Source: Trichobilharzia szidati (Eukaryota > Platyhelminthes > Trematoda > Strigeidida > Schistosomatidae). Taken from it: a stretch of 64,000 nucleotides of DNA. Of this stretch, positions 32,096 through 41,529 are shown in pieces (positions within the stretch are counted from its first letter, which is position 1; every line of letters starts with the position of its first letter). The position numbers were made by a program, and so were the translations under genes. Location of the stretch: positions 119,652,110 to 119,716,109 of the forward strand of contig OX235279.1 of NCBI GenBank assembly GCA_944472155.2, written 5' to 3'. The notes under the pieces are model-generated. The model searched no databases. It was given only the letters and a program-made list of their open reading frames with translations, and was not told where the DNA came from.

Positions 32096-33092
32096 AATAA
32101 TAACAAACAAACTTTATTTCCATACATTCAGAATCCACACATAACATTTTTTACCACCATATGAAACCCACAATACCTGTTAGCTTATTTGTAAGTCTTA
32201 GGTACTGAGGTACTCTACATCGAATTTAGATTTATTCAGATTTCAGATTTATTGTTTGAGTAAAGAAGCCTCGGAGCCTATGCTAATACTCTTCTAGTAA
32301 ATTTCTGTTGTTGTCCAATCCCTTCGTGAATGAATCAGTTGAGGTTGCAGACACCACTTCTTCTGAGAGTCGGTTCCAAGAGTTCATGACTCGGTGTGGG
32401 GACCAGTACTCAACAGCGACATGACTTCTTCTTGTTCCAACCTGGTGGAAAGGATAAGGGAGAATAGATCAGGTCCTCGGTCATTATTTAAAGTTTTAAA
32501 CATTGTCATTAAATCTCCTCTCTGCCTTCGGTATGACAGGGAGAGGAGATTTAAACTGTCTAGTCTTTCCTCGTATGATAAGTTGGTCATGCCAAGAACC
32601 ATACGTGTTGCCTTCCTGTGAATCCTTTCCAGAATATTTGATTCCCCTTTAAGACAAGGACTGGCTCCCCGGATACAGTTTTCTAGCCTTGACCTCACCA
32701 GAGATGTACATAAGAAGGTGAACATATCTCTGGTGATTCTGCTAAAGGCTCTGAGAATTTCCGACAAGGATCTGAAACTACGTGCAGCCACCGCGCAACA
32801 GCGTGCTGTAGTTTTTAAATCTTGACTTACTATGGAACTTAAATCCAAATGAATCTGAAATGATGGTGGTGTTCGTAGGAGCTGATGCTTGCATGTTCGA
32901 TGTGCATGGTTGCACATTTCGCCACATTGTTCGGGAGCATTCATTCTCTGGATCAATCTGACAATTTGTTGAGGTCTTTTCGCAATTTGAGCTTATCACT
33001 GTTGCTCTTCAGCTCTCTCCACATTTTTAAGTCATCTGCATATGGGACCATAGGGGAATCAGTGAACAGAGATAACTCATTGATATACAAAA

Positions 33093-34545
33093 GGCCAAGT
33101 TAAACTCTTAGCACCACTAAATATCAATCAGCGAACGACGTCGAATGGTCTAATGAGGTTCATGAACGTGAGTTGAATGTTGTAAAGCGCTTGATTCGTT
33201 TGAAATGCGTGTTCTAACGAAGTTATGCTTGCAGTTCGAGGAGGATAAGGTTTTGCAGTATTGCCTGGATTCGGGGTTGCTTACAAAGGAGACGATTTGT
33301 TCATGTGGTGGTGTGATGAGTTTAAAAAGCTTAAGCAGGTCGATTAATGGATATGTCCGCCGTGGAGACGAGTTAGTATTAGAGAAGGTAAGCTGATAAT
33401 TTTAATATTTCGTAGGAACATTTATTGCTAGGTCGCGTCTCTCCTTAACGCACATTTTGCATATTTTTACCTACTGGGTTTCAAAACAGTCTGTGAGATG
33501 CGCAGCTGCTGCAACGCGAAATAGCCTCGTCTCAACAGTTCAGTGGTACCAGTGTTGTGGTGCTCTATATTTGACCAAACTAGCGTACACTTATATCCTA
33601 GTACTTCTTTGCGTTTATTATTGTGTCCCAACGTTGTGATTACTCGACATTCACAATGTAAATCAAAAGGCACTTGAGAAGTAGTATGAACGTGTATTAT
33701 CGCAGTAATCAAAATTCGAAAGTTGAGCGAGTAGAAATGTTTCAATTGTTAACACGCAATCTTTAGAGTGATAAACAAATCAAAGTCCAATTACATAGTG
33801 AAAGTATACTACAATGATGAGTAGTAAAATCAGTCAATACACCAGCACTGCAGAGACATCGCATCATGGAAAATGGAAAGGATTACTTCATTGTTGAGCG
33901 GAGAATGCATCGTTGTACACGTGGACGAAGCTGTGTTACTCAAGAAAAAATACAACCGTGGTCGTCGGCGAGCCAACAATGTTTAGGTAATTGGTTTGTA
34001 TGACACCTCCCTACGAAAAGGATTCGTGGAGAGAATACCGGATAGAAAGGCAACTACTTTAATGCCTATTTTTACTAGCCTCGGGAAACAGGTATCAATA
34101 GTACATACTGATGAATGGAAAGGTTATTACTCGCTGTCATTTCTTGGAAATATTCATCACAGAGTGAGCCAGTCCAGTGATTTTGTCGATCCTATTGCGA
34201 GGATACATACAAATTCTGTAGAAGCATTTTGGGAAGGTTGAAAAATAGGATTAGGGCTAAACATGGATCTCAAAAGGATCTCATTTATAGTCATTTGGAT
34301 GAATATGTGTGCAGAATGTGGTGTGACTTTTCCACTGACAGTTTAACTTTGCCCTGTGCCAAACTGGGAGATGTTTCTGTCACATGTTAGAGAAAGAAAC
34401 CTTATATAACAGTTTTAATCAATTTTTATGCTTTCTTTCCAGAATTACACGCTTTCCTTTATCAAAAATCCCTCTTTCATGTGACTGGTCCGTTGAAGGT
34501 CGTTCGCTGATTGGAAGTTAGTGGTGCTTAACGTTTAACTTTGCC
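33093..34545 (+). mobile_element. Merlin DNA transposon A, inserted in CR1-C
   Basis: Terminal inverted repeats of about 47 bases (33093-33140 and 34498-34545) start ggccaagttaaac and end gtttaactttgcc. They are flanked by a perfect 8-base duplication, atacaaaa, at 33085-33092 and 34546-34553, the duplication length expected for Merlin. Inside, plus-strand frames encode a broken IS1016-like transposase. About 285 extra bases (about 33556-33840) separate two parts that are contiguous in Merlin-B. Confidence 0.85.
33205..34400 (+). pseudogene. Merlin-A transposase, decayed
   Basis: Cut-and-paste transposase of the Merlin/IS1016 group. 33205-33396 encodes the N-terminal zinc-ribbon-like part (Cys-Ser-Cys-Gly-Gly). 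33420-33555 gives Arg-Ser-Arg-Leu-Ser-Leu and Tyr-Trp-Val-Ser. After an extra segment, 33895-33995 gives the first catalytic Asp in Val-His-Val-Asp-Glu (the next part has a stop, Val-TAG). 33996-34241 has the second Asp in His-Thr-Asp-Glu-Trp and the catalytic Glu in Asn-Ser-Val-Glu-Ala-Phe-Trp. The C-terminal Ser-His-Leu-Asp-Glu-Tyr block lies near 34290. A 14-base insertion near 33390, stops and the internal insert inactivate it. Confidence 0.8.
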
Positions 34546-36269
34546 ATACAAAATAAATAGGAGAGCTCCGAGTACCGCATCTTGTGGCACTCTGCTACGC
34601 ACTGCTGTCCAGGAGGAGAGTTTCAAGTTGATCCTGACACTCTGCCTCCTGTCTATGAGGAATTCTCTAAGCCAGTTTCGTAAGCTGCCCTTGTTACCAA
34701 GACTTTCCAACTTCATGACTATTCTCTCGTGAGGAACTTTATCGAAGGCCTTCCTGAAATCTGTGAAGATGACGTTGACGGGTCTTCTGCTGCACCTCGA
34801 TTTGACCCAGTCTTCTCTTGCAGTGAGGAGATTTGATGAGCACGAGAACTTTCCTCGAAAGCCATCCTGTGCTCTGGATAAAAACTGTTGTTTTACAGAT
34901 ATGCCATGATACTTTCCTTGATGGTTCTTTCCAGTGTCTTGATTAATGTCCTGGTGAGACTAATAGGCCTTTATTTGAAGGGGCTTTGTCTTGGTCCTCC
35001 TTTTTGGAGGGGGGTAACACTCCATTTAGGAGAGACAGCCTGAAGATCGTAGTGAATGGGACCACTATGTGAGCTCATAGCTCTTTGAGAAGCCTTGGAT
35101 GAAGATCATCGAGACCTATTGATTCCCCTGCGTCTAGTTTCATTAGGCATTTGAGCACGCTGTCTTGGTCAATGTCAACGGAATCTATCCCGTATTGCTC
35201 TGATGCGGCCAGAGCTGATCCTATGGGGAGTGACGAATCCTGTGTAAGGACTTGGGAGAACTAGTCTGCCACTGCTTCTGCTTTTTCGTGATCTTCGATT
35301 GTGTCGTTGTCAGTAGCCAGGTTTGGGACACCATTGAATGTCTTATTCCTGGAGTTGATGTGTAAGAAAATTTTCTCAAGTTGTGCCTTTGCATTCTGAT
35401 TCAGATGTGCTTCGAACTTCAATCTTGATTGGCAGATTTCTGCGATAGCTTTATTCCTAGTAATCCCATGTGATTTCCTGGTCTCAGGAGTCTCAAGCGT
35501 CGCAAACAGGTTCCAACATTTGTGTTTACATCTGATTAATGTTTCCGGCCCTCTGGGACAGACCAAAGGATGAAAGGTTCAATTACTTGGGTGTAAAGTT
35601 GTTTAAATTGGTTCCATGCAATACACATGTTATATTCTACTTGGGACTCTGGGTTAATGTACCAGTTCGCTGAGTTGACTGCTGAGACGGTCGCGTTTGT
35701 ATCAGCTTTCCAAAGGTTTGGTTGAGCTGGAGCTTTGGCCCATGATACTGCTTCCGTGAATTCGAAAGTGAGCACAGCGTAATCGCTTCCTCCTAAAGGG
35801 GGAAGATGTTGTATGAGATCCACATCCTCAGTATGGGAGAACACTAGGTCCAGGGTTGAAGAGGAGTGCTGTGAGTCATAGCACGCGGGCTCGATAACAT
35901 GTTGGACTAGGTCTGGCGCAATGCTAGGTCCCGGCAGTTTATGTTTAGAGGAGTTATCTGGAGGTGGTGTTGCAAAGCTTGTCCAGCCAACTGTTGAGGC
36001 GTTGAAGTTGCTGACTACGAGACTTCAACGCTTCGATGTCCAGGATCTTAGCATCTGCACTGCAGTCAGGACTGCAATATATGGCAACGAGGTCAATATC
36101 ATGGCCTGTACATTTAATTCTGCAGCGTAGAAGTTCGCGCGATTCACTTTCGTCAGCGAGTGCTTCGAAGCTACCCATGGTTGAGCATTTCTTGAGGTAG
36201 ATGTCTACTCCATCTCCTTTGCGACCTAGTTGGCCCGCCTTGTGCACTTTGAAGTTTAGAACAACACAT

Positions 36270-36314
36270 TTAAGCGAACAATATTGTTTTCAATTAGATC
36301 TCATCAGGCTTAAC
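36270..36314 (-). ncRNA. Hammerhead ribozyme in PLE-D (left arm)
   Basis: Minus strand from 36314 to 36270: stem I half UUAAGC, core CUGAUGA, stem II GAU (loop CUA) AUU, core GAAA, stem III AACAA (loop UA) UUGUU, cleavage base C, stem I partner GCUUAA. The six stem I pairs and five stem III pairs are perfect and all core residues are present. It is the best-formed ribozyme in the window. The inverted copy in the right arm (about 37148-37190) keeps the core but has GUAC at the cleavage side and no stem I partner, so it is probably inactive. Confidence 0.82.
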
Positions 36315-36783
36315 TCTAATATATATAAGTTTACAAATAAAAATTCAAATATAAACCAATCATGGTGTTTTGTCTATAGGATAATACGATGGTGAATATA
36401 GATTGTGCAATTAGTCATAGTGGTAGTAGTAATGATAATAATAATTATAGTAATAATAGAAATGGTCTTATCAATAATAAGGATGAAAAAGTGAGGCAAT
36501 CTGTGATAACACGAATAATGAAAAACAGCATGATTAAACAAACAACTGTTCAGGTGGAAGTAGTCGATAAAGGCTAGTAAAAACAAATGAACCGATTAAG
36601 TAATGTTAGATTGTAAGGGAAGGAAATTAAACACGTTTATAATGAAGATAAGATTAAGGGATGATAAGAAAGGGGTTGAAAATATAAACAAAGGGTGGTG
36701 TAGAAGTCATTAGTTGGTTATGTCTTAATAGGCCAAGGGAGGGATACTGGCTGTACGAACTTATTTTGAACACGTAGTTTGGG

Positions 36784-37170
36784 TTAAATAGCTCGAATGC
36801 CTATCGCCTCAGCTGTGTGTAGTAGACGATTACGAAGTCTATTGGAAAGATTTGGTGAGATGCGATTAATCACTTTGAAGGCTCTCGTTTTCTCGATTAC
36901 ATGACCACTATCAATTAAGTGTGACAAAATTGAGCTACGAACTGTTTTAGTCTGTCCTTTGCCAAACCACGATGGGAGATGTTCACTAACACGTTGGCTA
37001 ATCTGTCTAGTAGTACGCCCAATATAACTGTCACCGCAGGTGCAGTTGAATTGATAAATACACATAGATGTGGCAAAACTGTCAAGCTTATCCTTCTTTT
37101 GTGTCCCAATCATTCGTCGGCTAGAGAATGACAAACATAGGTGTACCTGATGAGATCTAATTGAAAACAA
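36784..37170 (-). pseudogene. PLE-D GIY-YIG endonuclease domain
   Basis: 128-codon minus-strand frame. The first 15 or so residues come from the inverted arm. The domain follows: Ile-Tyr-Gln-Phe-Asn-Cys-Thr-Cys-Gly (GIY side with the zinc-binding-like Cys pair), Tyr-Ile-Gly-Arg-Thr, Arg-Val-Ser-Glu-His, then Ser-Ser-Ile-Leu-Ser-His-Leu and the Ala-Glu-Ala-Ile-Gly block. The usual Leu-Cys-Val-Gln-Lys ending is replaced by a stop after Ile-Arg-Ala-Ile. The RT domain is missing through 5' truncation. Confidence 0.8.
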
Positions 37171-37566
37171 TATTGTACGCTTAAATGTGTTGTTCTAAAT
37201 TTTACTATGGGACTATTTAATACTTTGAAGTTTGTCAAGTTAACTTCGTTATCAGTGACATATGTCTCTGTGATAATAATTATATCCAGACTTCCGGAGT
37301 CTATCATATTACCCAGCTCAGTCCATTTGTTCAACAGGCTGAGTTTTTTGTGTAGCAAACCGTCAATTCAGTTTGGTGATTCCGTAGCCTACCCACAGAG
37401 GTTTCGGAATCATCGAACTTCAAACTCTGACAACCCTAAGACTCTTAAATCTCAGGTTCTTTCCGCCGTTTCGGCGTCTCTCGCATAATTCTAGGGCCGC
37501 ACTGTTTTTAGACACGGTATGCTAGGCATAAGTCGGCAAGGACATATATGCCTGATCTATAAGAAT

Positions 37567-38290
37567 TTAAGAGTTGTTTAGAATGGCACCCCTCTCTTCT
37601 CTGGAGTTTAGTACGACTGTAAGGAAACATACAGGCTGACTAACTGTAGGGTCAGGATTTTGGCCGATTCTATATTCGCTGTGCATGGCCATGCCTGTAT
37701 TGTTTTGGCAGCAGCTTATCTGAAAGGGGCCTGACCAAGTGAAGGTTGTGGTCGCATATGACCTTGGGATCGGAGGCCGGTGCTTCTTCCGCTTTGTGGA
37801 GAATGAACAGCCTGTCACAGAGATCAGGCTGGCTTGCTTTGGCTTTCTTGCTCTGTAGCGTAAATGTCTTTCCGTCCTTCATGGACAGTGTGGCCATTAT
37901 TTTGTCCTTATCTCCGTTTTTGCGGGGGACTACATTGCACCATTCATTGACGTTCTCCTCGCTAACCGTAATCATTTGTCTGTCTGCTATCCACCGGTAT
38001 GGATGAAGCTTGATCTACCAGTCCCTGGCCGACTTGAGATGGTACGCCTCTTTTTCTTGCCAGTCTTCCCATTACTGTCACTGGAGGATTTATCTGGTAT
38101 CGTAGGGGCAGTATGGGTGTCTCGAATATGGTGGGTGCTCTTCTGTACTGAAGGGCACTCACTCCCTGACAGGGACGCATCAGGAACGTGTATTGTTTTA
38201 TCGATGACGCTAGTCACATCATTGGTGTCTGAGCAGTAATCACTCTTCTCCTGTGGTCGGAGACCATTGCAGTCCAGGAGCTTTAGAGCC
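37567..38290 (-). pseudogene. CR1-C ORF1 remnant (3' part)
   Basis: Minus-strand pieces in changing frames align with CR1-A ORF1: Gly-Ala-Leu-Lys-Leu-Leu-Asp-Cys at about 38280-38250, Ser-Val-Ile-Asp-Lys-Thr-Ile-His-Val-Pro, Gly-Lys-Lys-Lys-Arg-Arg-Thr, Glu-Glu-Asn-Val-Asn-Glu-Trp, and Glu-Tyr-Arg-Ile-Gly-Gln-Asn-Pro-Asp-Pro near 37680. The PHD finger is missing through 5' truncation. Confidence 0.75.
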
Positions 38291-38939
38291 CCACCGCACC
38301 TGTATTCATCAGATTGATTCCTATCCTATTCATTCGTTGCTGTGACCAGATAGTTATATATATATTTATTCCTGTTTATGCAGGAACATACCAATTGTAC
38401 AGGCATGGATAAGTTTTTATATAAATTACACATGTTTTGGTGTATGCTGAATTTACAGTTTGTTTGTTCTTTCTGACATTAGAGTCAGTCGGAACAGTCT
38501 GCAATTGCAGTTAACCAAAATGATACCAAAATCATAGACTAACTGACTTGAGCCAACTTGAACATGTAAATCCATCAATATATATACAATAATAATATCA
38601 CGGTCAATTACAGTTAACCAAAATGATACCAAAATAATGGACTCACTGAATTGAGCCAACTTGAACATGTAAATTCATCAATATATATACAATTATAGGT
38701 ATTAGTTAGTGTTAATCAAACACAGAGTGGCAAATAGATAGTTATAGGTGTTATTGATGTACAATATTATATCCAAAGATTCATTGTTTCAAAGTCAAAT
38801 AATTGTAAAAGTTTTTCGCAACTTTTTGATGAGATATTCCACAAAAATCAGAGTTTTGGGTAATTATGCAGATGAAGCGCAGTTTTCGAAAAGGGTTCTT
38901 ATAGTTTGTTTAATGTTAGTATAAGTAAATCCAACAGTA
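38291..38939. repeat. Interspersed repeat and 101-base tandem duplication
   Basis: 38348-38490 resembles 53668-53780, both containing ttgtacaggcatggataag, so it is a dispersed repeat. 38512-38612 is followed by a second, slightly diverged copy, 38613-38698, each starting ttaaccaaaatgatacc and containing ttgagccaacttgaacatg. No gene is seen. The stretch could be decayed 3' sequence of CR1-B. Confidence 0.55.
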
Positions 38940-40373
38940 CTAATTAAGTTTGGTGTGTGGAGATGGAGTTTGTGCCATATTAGTAGCAGGGTGTATATCG
39001 AGTAACCGGACTATGGGCTCAAGGTAGTTACCTGCAAAAGTTGAGTTAGACAATTCACACATGTCTGCGGAATTAGTACATAGCCTACCTTTGTCTATGA
39101 GGAGGGAAATGCTGTGATTTTTGCGATTCATTCGCTTCTTTAAGATTTCTGCGAGTGCATACACTCTAGCAGGACTGGCTACTGCGATGCGTTTTTCGTT
39201 TCTCATATGGAAATTTCGAGCTTGTGAGATGGAACTAAGGGTGTTAAGTATTAAACCTAGTGTGCCAAAGTCGTGGTGTTTGAAGTAACTTGTTGAGAGT
39301 TTCTTCAGTTTCATACGATCCTTTGGTTTTATGAATGACTTTCTAGGTGGGGAAAGCTCAAGTGTTTGCAGTGGAATGACAGCATCTAAGCATGTGTTCG
39401 AGTTATGGTAGAAGATGCTCATAGCTCTCGAGAGGTCATCAGTAGTGAAGTATTCGCTCCATTCGGAAGATCTTAGCACTGATTCTACTAAGGTCCAGTG
39501 TGCCTTGCTATAGTTCCTATATATTACTTGTTGTGAAGTGGAGGTATGAGCTGCATTGCTATTCAGTGGAAGTGGCAGAGCACACATCACTGTTTTGTGG
39601 TCACTACCTGAAAACTTAGAACCCACTAAGATTGAGAGGGGGCTTATATCGTGACAGAATATTAGGTCTAGTACATTGTCACCTCTTGTAGGGATAGTGA
39701 CAGTTTGTTTCCAGCCGAAAATGTCCAGTGTCCCTAAGAGCTTGTCGTATTTAGTTGGCCCTTTTAATAAGTCCCAGTTGATTTCGGGTAGGTTGAAGTC
39801 TCCACATATGATCTTATACTCGTATGGAAGAGTGAATACTTGCTCGAGTACATTTATAAGTTGTGTCTCGTAATCACTAAAGGTGCCAGGTGCTCTGTAG
39901 ATAAATCCTATTAGTAGTGTAGCACTTTTGAAGTGTACGTTGACCCATAGGGTATCGTGCATGTTATTGAGTTCCGTATTTTCTAGCTGCTGTATTACAG
40001 TAAGTGTGTTCAGGAAGTACATTAGACAGCCTCCTCCCTTACCACTCTTCCTGTCACAGCGAAAGTGTATGTACCCTTCGATGCTTATCTCTTCGTCTGG
40101 TACATTGGAGTGACACCAGGATTCGGTAATAATAATTATAGGGGGTTTGCGTACCAGCGTGTGTGCCCTGAGCATCGGTAGTTTGTTAGGGATAGATCTA
40201 GCATTAATAAGTATTAAGTAGAGTTGAGATTTGAAGTAGTGTTTGAAGTGTTTAAGCTCGTCAATAAGGTTCAAGTGTGGATCGCCATCCACCGTTTCCG
40301 CGTGGCATAACAACCCTGTGTTGCAACTAGTTTGGGTGCCGTGCTCACCTATGTCTGTCGAGTTACTATCCAT
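38940..40373 (-). pseudogene. CR1-B ORF2, APE endonuclease half
   Basis: Long intact minus-strand frame of 477 codons starting at Met 40373. APE-type endonuclease motifs: Asn-Ala-Arg-Ser (start), Ile-Thr-Glu-Ser-Trp-Cys (catalytic Glu), Gly-Lys-Gly-Gly-Gly-Cys-Leu, Phe-Ile-Tyr-Arg-Ala-Pro, Cys-Gly-Asp-Phe-Asn-Leu-Pro-Glu near residue 192, Leu-Asp-Leu-Ile-Phe, and Gly-Ser-Asp-His-Lys (catalytic Asp-His). A linker follows, and the frame stops at 38940 before any RT motif. The nuclease itself looks complete, but without RT it cannot support retrotransposition. Confidence 0.82.
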
Positions 40374-40860
40374 TTTTTAGTGAGTAATAGGTTTGATTAT
40401 TAGATAAACTATACGATGATGTAGTTCTAGGCTTGGGTAGGTTGGAGACTTGGGTTGGAGTTTTTATTTGGCCTATGCTTGTACAGTCATTGGGTGTGAT
40501 TAATAGTTCCGTGTGTACTAGCCCATGTCTGTTTTCTTCCCGATAGGGGGTCGACATTAGTGGTATGGGTTCAAAAGGGTTAACATCCCCACCAGCTATT
40601 TGGTTAGCGCTGACAGGGATGTGTTGGATAAAAAATCTTTGGTACCTTGTGATGCCCATGACTTGTTAATCTGCCTACTGTGTGTGGATATTCCAAGAGA
40701 TCCTACATGGGTGTCGTTATATGCATAGCTGTACTGTGGTTTGTTTCCCAGAAGGCTTGTTCCGTATAATCTGCCGAAGTTAGTTTGTGTGTCATGCTTT
40801 GTAGACTCTGAGTATCTGGTGGCTGAGCTCAGAGTATTGTCACTTATATAACATATTTAT
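40366..40860 (-). pseudogene. CR1-B ORF1, C-terminal fragment
   Basis: Polar, Ser/Thr/Asn-rich C-terminal part of ORF1: two overlapping frames with a shift near 40660 (Gly-Arg-Leu-Tyr-Gly-Thr-Ser-Leu-Leu-Gly, then Asn-Lys-Ser-Trp-Ala-Ser), ending at a stop just before the ORF2 Met. Its position and composition match the end of CR1-E ORF1; sequence identity is low. Confidence 0.55.
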
Positions 40861-40881
40861 TTTGGAATATTAAATAAAAAT

Positions 40882-40913
40882 AATAGTCCATTCGCTTCCG
40901 CGAATGGACTATT
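40882..40913. repeat. Perfect 14-bp hairpin
   Basis: aatagtccattcgc, loop ttcc, then its exact reverse complement. It lies between the broken end of CR1-B ORF1 and the 3' region of the R2-type element, so it may mark a junction. Confidence 0.7.
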
Positions 40914-41529
40914 TTTACAATATTCAAGTTGAATACACGCACAAAAATACATGGAAAGTTTCTTTTATATTACAAAATAGTAATTTAGAATAGTAGTAAA
41001 CATAATTGTAAAAAAAGAAAAATAGAAGAAAATTTGCACAGCAGCCCATGTTATTTCCAATAATATGCACTTTTGCTGCAGGACTATCAGTTTTATGTAT
41101 TTGTATGTGATTGTTCATGTCATGTGTACATGTGAGACATTCATATGTGGTTCAGAAGTGTGATTTTAATATCTAATATCTATAAAATCATTAAATGTAA
41201 TACAAGAATCTTTTCAATTTTGAGCATTTGGATGTTGCTTACATATGTGAATCATAGGATATCAGCGACAGTTGTGTGTAGCAATAGTCTTTAACATCGG
41301 AGGGTTTTATAAGGACAATATGCTCTTTGCGTGTACATAGTGTGGAGCAATTAGAAGGTATAGAATAAACAAAATTGTCACGTATGTTAGGAGGTTCATA
41401 ACAGTACTACAGGTTCAATGAGTACATATATGTGTATGAGTGTCACAATTTGTCTCGCAGTGTGTTACAACAGATGGTAGTACAGTAAACGTTCACAGAG
41501 TAGTTTGATATGACAATAAATTTACAACA
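40914..41529 (-). other. Probable 3' UTR of the R2-type element
   Basis: No open frame of interest. It lies directly downstream (minus strand) of the R2-type RLE stop at 41530. No poly(A) or 28S rDNA sequence is visible, so the 3' border and target are unknown. Confidence 0.4.

Larger units (their letters stand above)
32384..35200 (-). pseudogene. CR1-C reverse transcriptase remnant, split by Merlin-A
   Basis: 35120-34546 encodes Asp-Asp-Leu-His-Pro-Arg-Leu-Leu-Lys-Glu-Leu through Leu-Leu-Phe-Ile-Leu-Tyr. The chain resumes after the Merlin at 33092 with Ile-Asn-Glu-Leu-Ser and the catalytic Tyr-Ala-Asp-Asp near 33035, then the thumb and C-terminus (open at 32956-32384). Frameshifts and stops are scattered through both parts. 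Confidence 0.75.
36258..37222 (-). mobile_element. Penelope-like element PLE-D, inserted in CR1-C
   Basis: Flanked by a perfect 11-base repeat, ctttgaagttt (36247-36257 and 37223-37233). Ends are inverted copies: about 36258-36308 against 37146-37196. The right end has 26 unpaired bases (37197-37222), 23 if overlap with the repeat is counted. Inside is a 5'-truncated PLE: the C-terminal endonuclease frame (37170-36784) and a 3' untranslated part with AT-rich microsatellite (36400-36470). A well-formed hammerhead lies in the left arm. Confidence 0.82.
35261..37358 (-). pseudogene. CR1-C APE endonuclease remnant, split by PLE-D
   Basis: 37358-37223 gives the start of the nuclease with Ile-Ile-Ile-Thr-Glu-Thr-Tyr (catalytic Glu). 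Beyond the insertion, 36247-35954 continues with Gly-Arg-Lys-Gly-Asp-Gly-Val-Asp-Ile-Tyr-Leu and Leu-Val-Ala-Ile-Tyr-Cys-Ser-Pro. 35844-35536 holds the Gly-Gly-Ser-Asp-Tyr-Ala end block, with Tyr where the catalytic His is usual. 35566-35261 is the linker towards the RT. The nuclease is non-functional. Confidence 0.75.
32225..38290 (-). mobile_element. CR1-like retrotransposon copy C, interrupted twice
   Basis: Minus-strand copy of the same family as CR1-A. Order from 38290 downward: end of ORF1 (38290-37500), APE endonuclease (37360-37223 and 36246-35540), RT fingers to palm (35200-34546), RT palm to C-terminus (33092-32384) and a 3' end near 32227-32250 with AATCTG-like repeats. A PLE sits inside the endonuclease (36258-37222) and a Merlin inside the RT (33093-34545), each flanked by a perfect direct repeat. 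The 5' end is truncated within ORF1. Many stops and frameshifts make it the older copy. Confidence 0.8.
38940..40860 (-). mobile_element. CR1-like retrotransposon CR1-B: end of ORF1 plus endonuclease
   Basis: Minus-strand partial element of the family represented by CR1-E. It has the C-terminal end of ORF1 (40860-40370) and the N-terminal half of ORF2 (40373-38940) and lacks the entire RT. The 5' end is cut at about 40860 within ORF1. Loss of a 3' RT is unusual for target-primed retrotransposition, which normally truncates the 5' end, so a later deletion or rearrangement removed it. Confidence 0.7.

Noticed and set aside
33387..33416. Tiny GT-AG intron in the Merlin-A transposase
   Set aside because: Merlin-B shows continuous coding here; Merlin-A simply has a 14-base insertion.
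36400..36586. Small genes in the AT-rich part of PLE-D
   Set aside because: Both strands are open because of the (AAT)n-like repeats; this is 3' untranslated sequence of a PLE.
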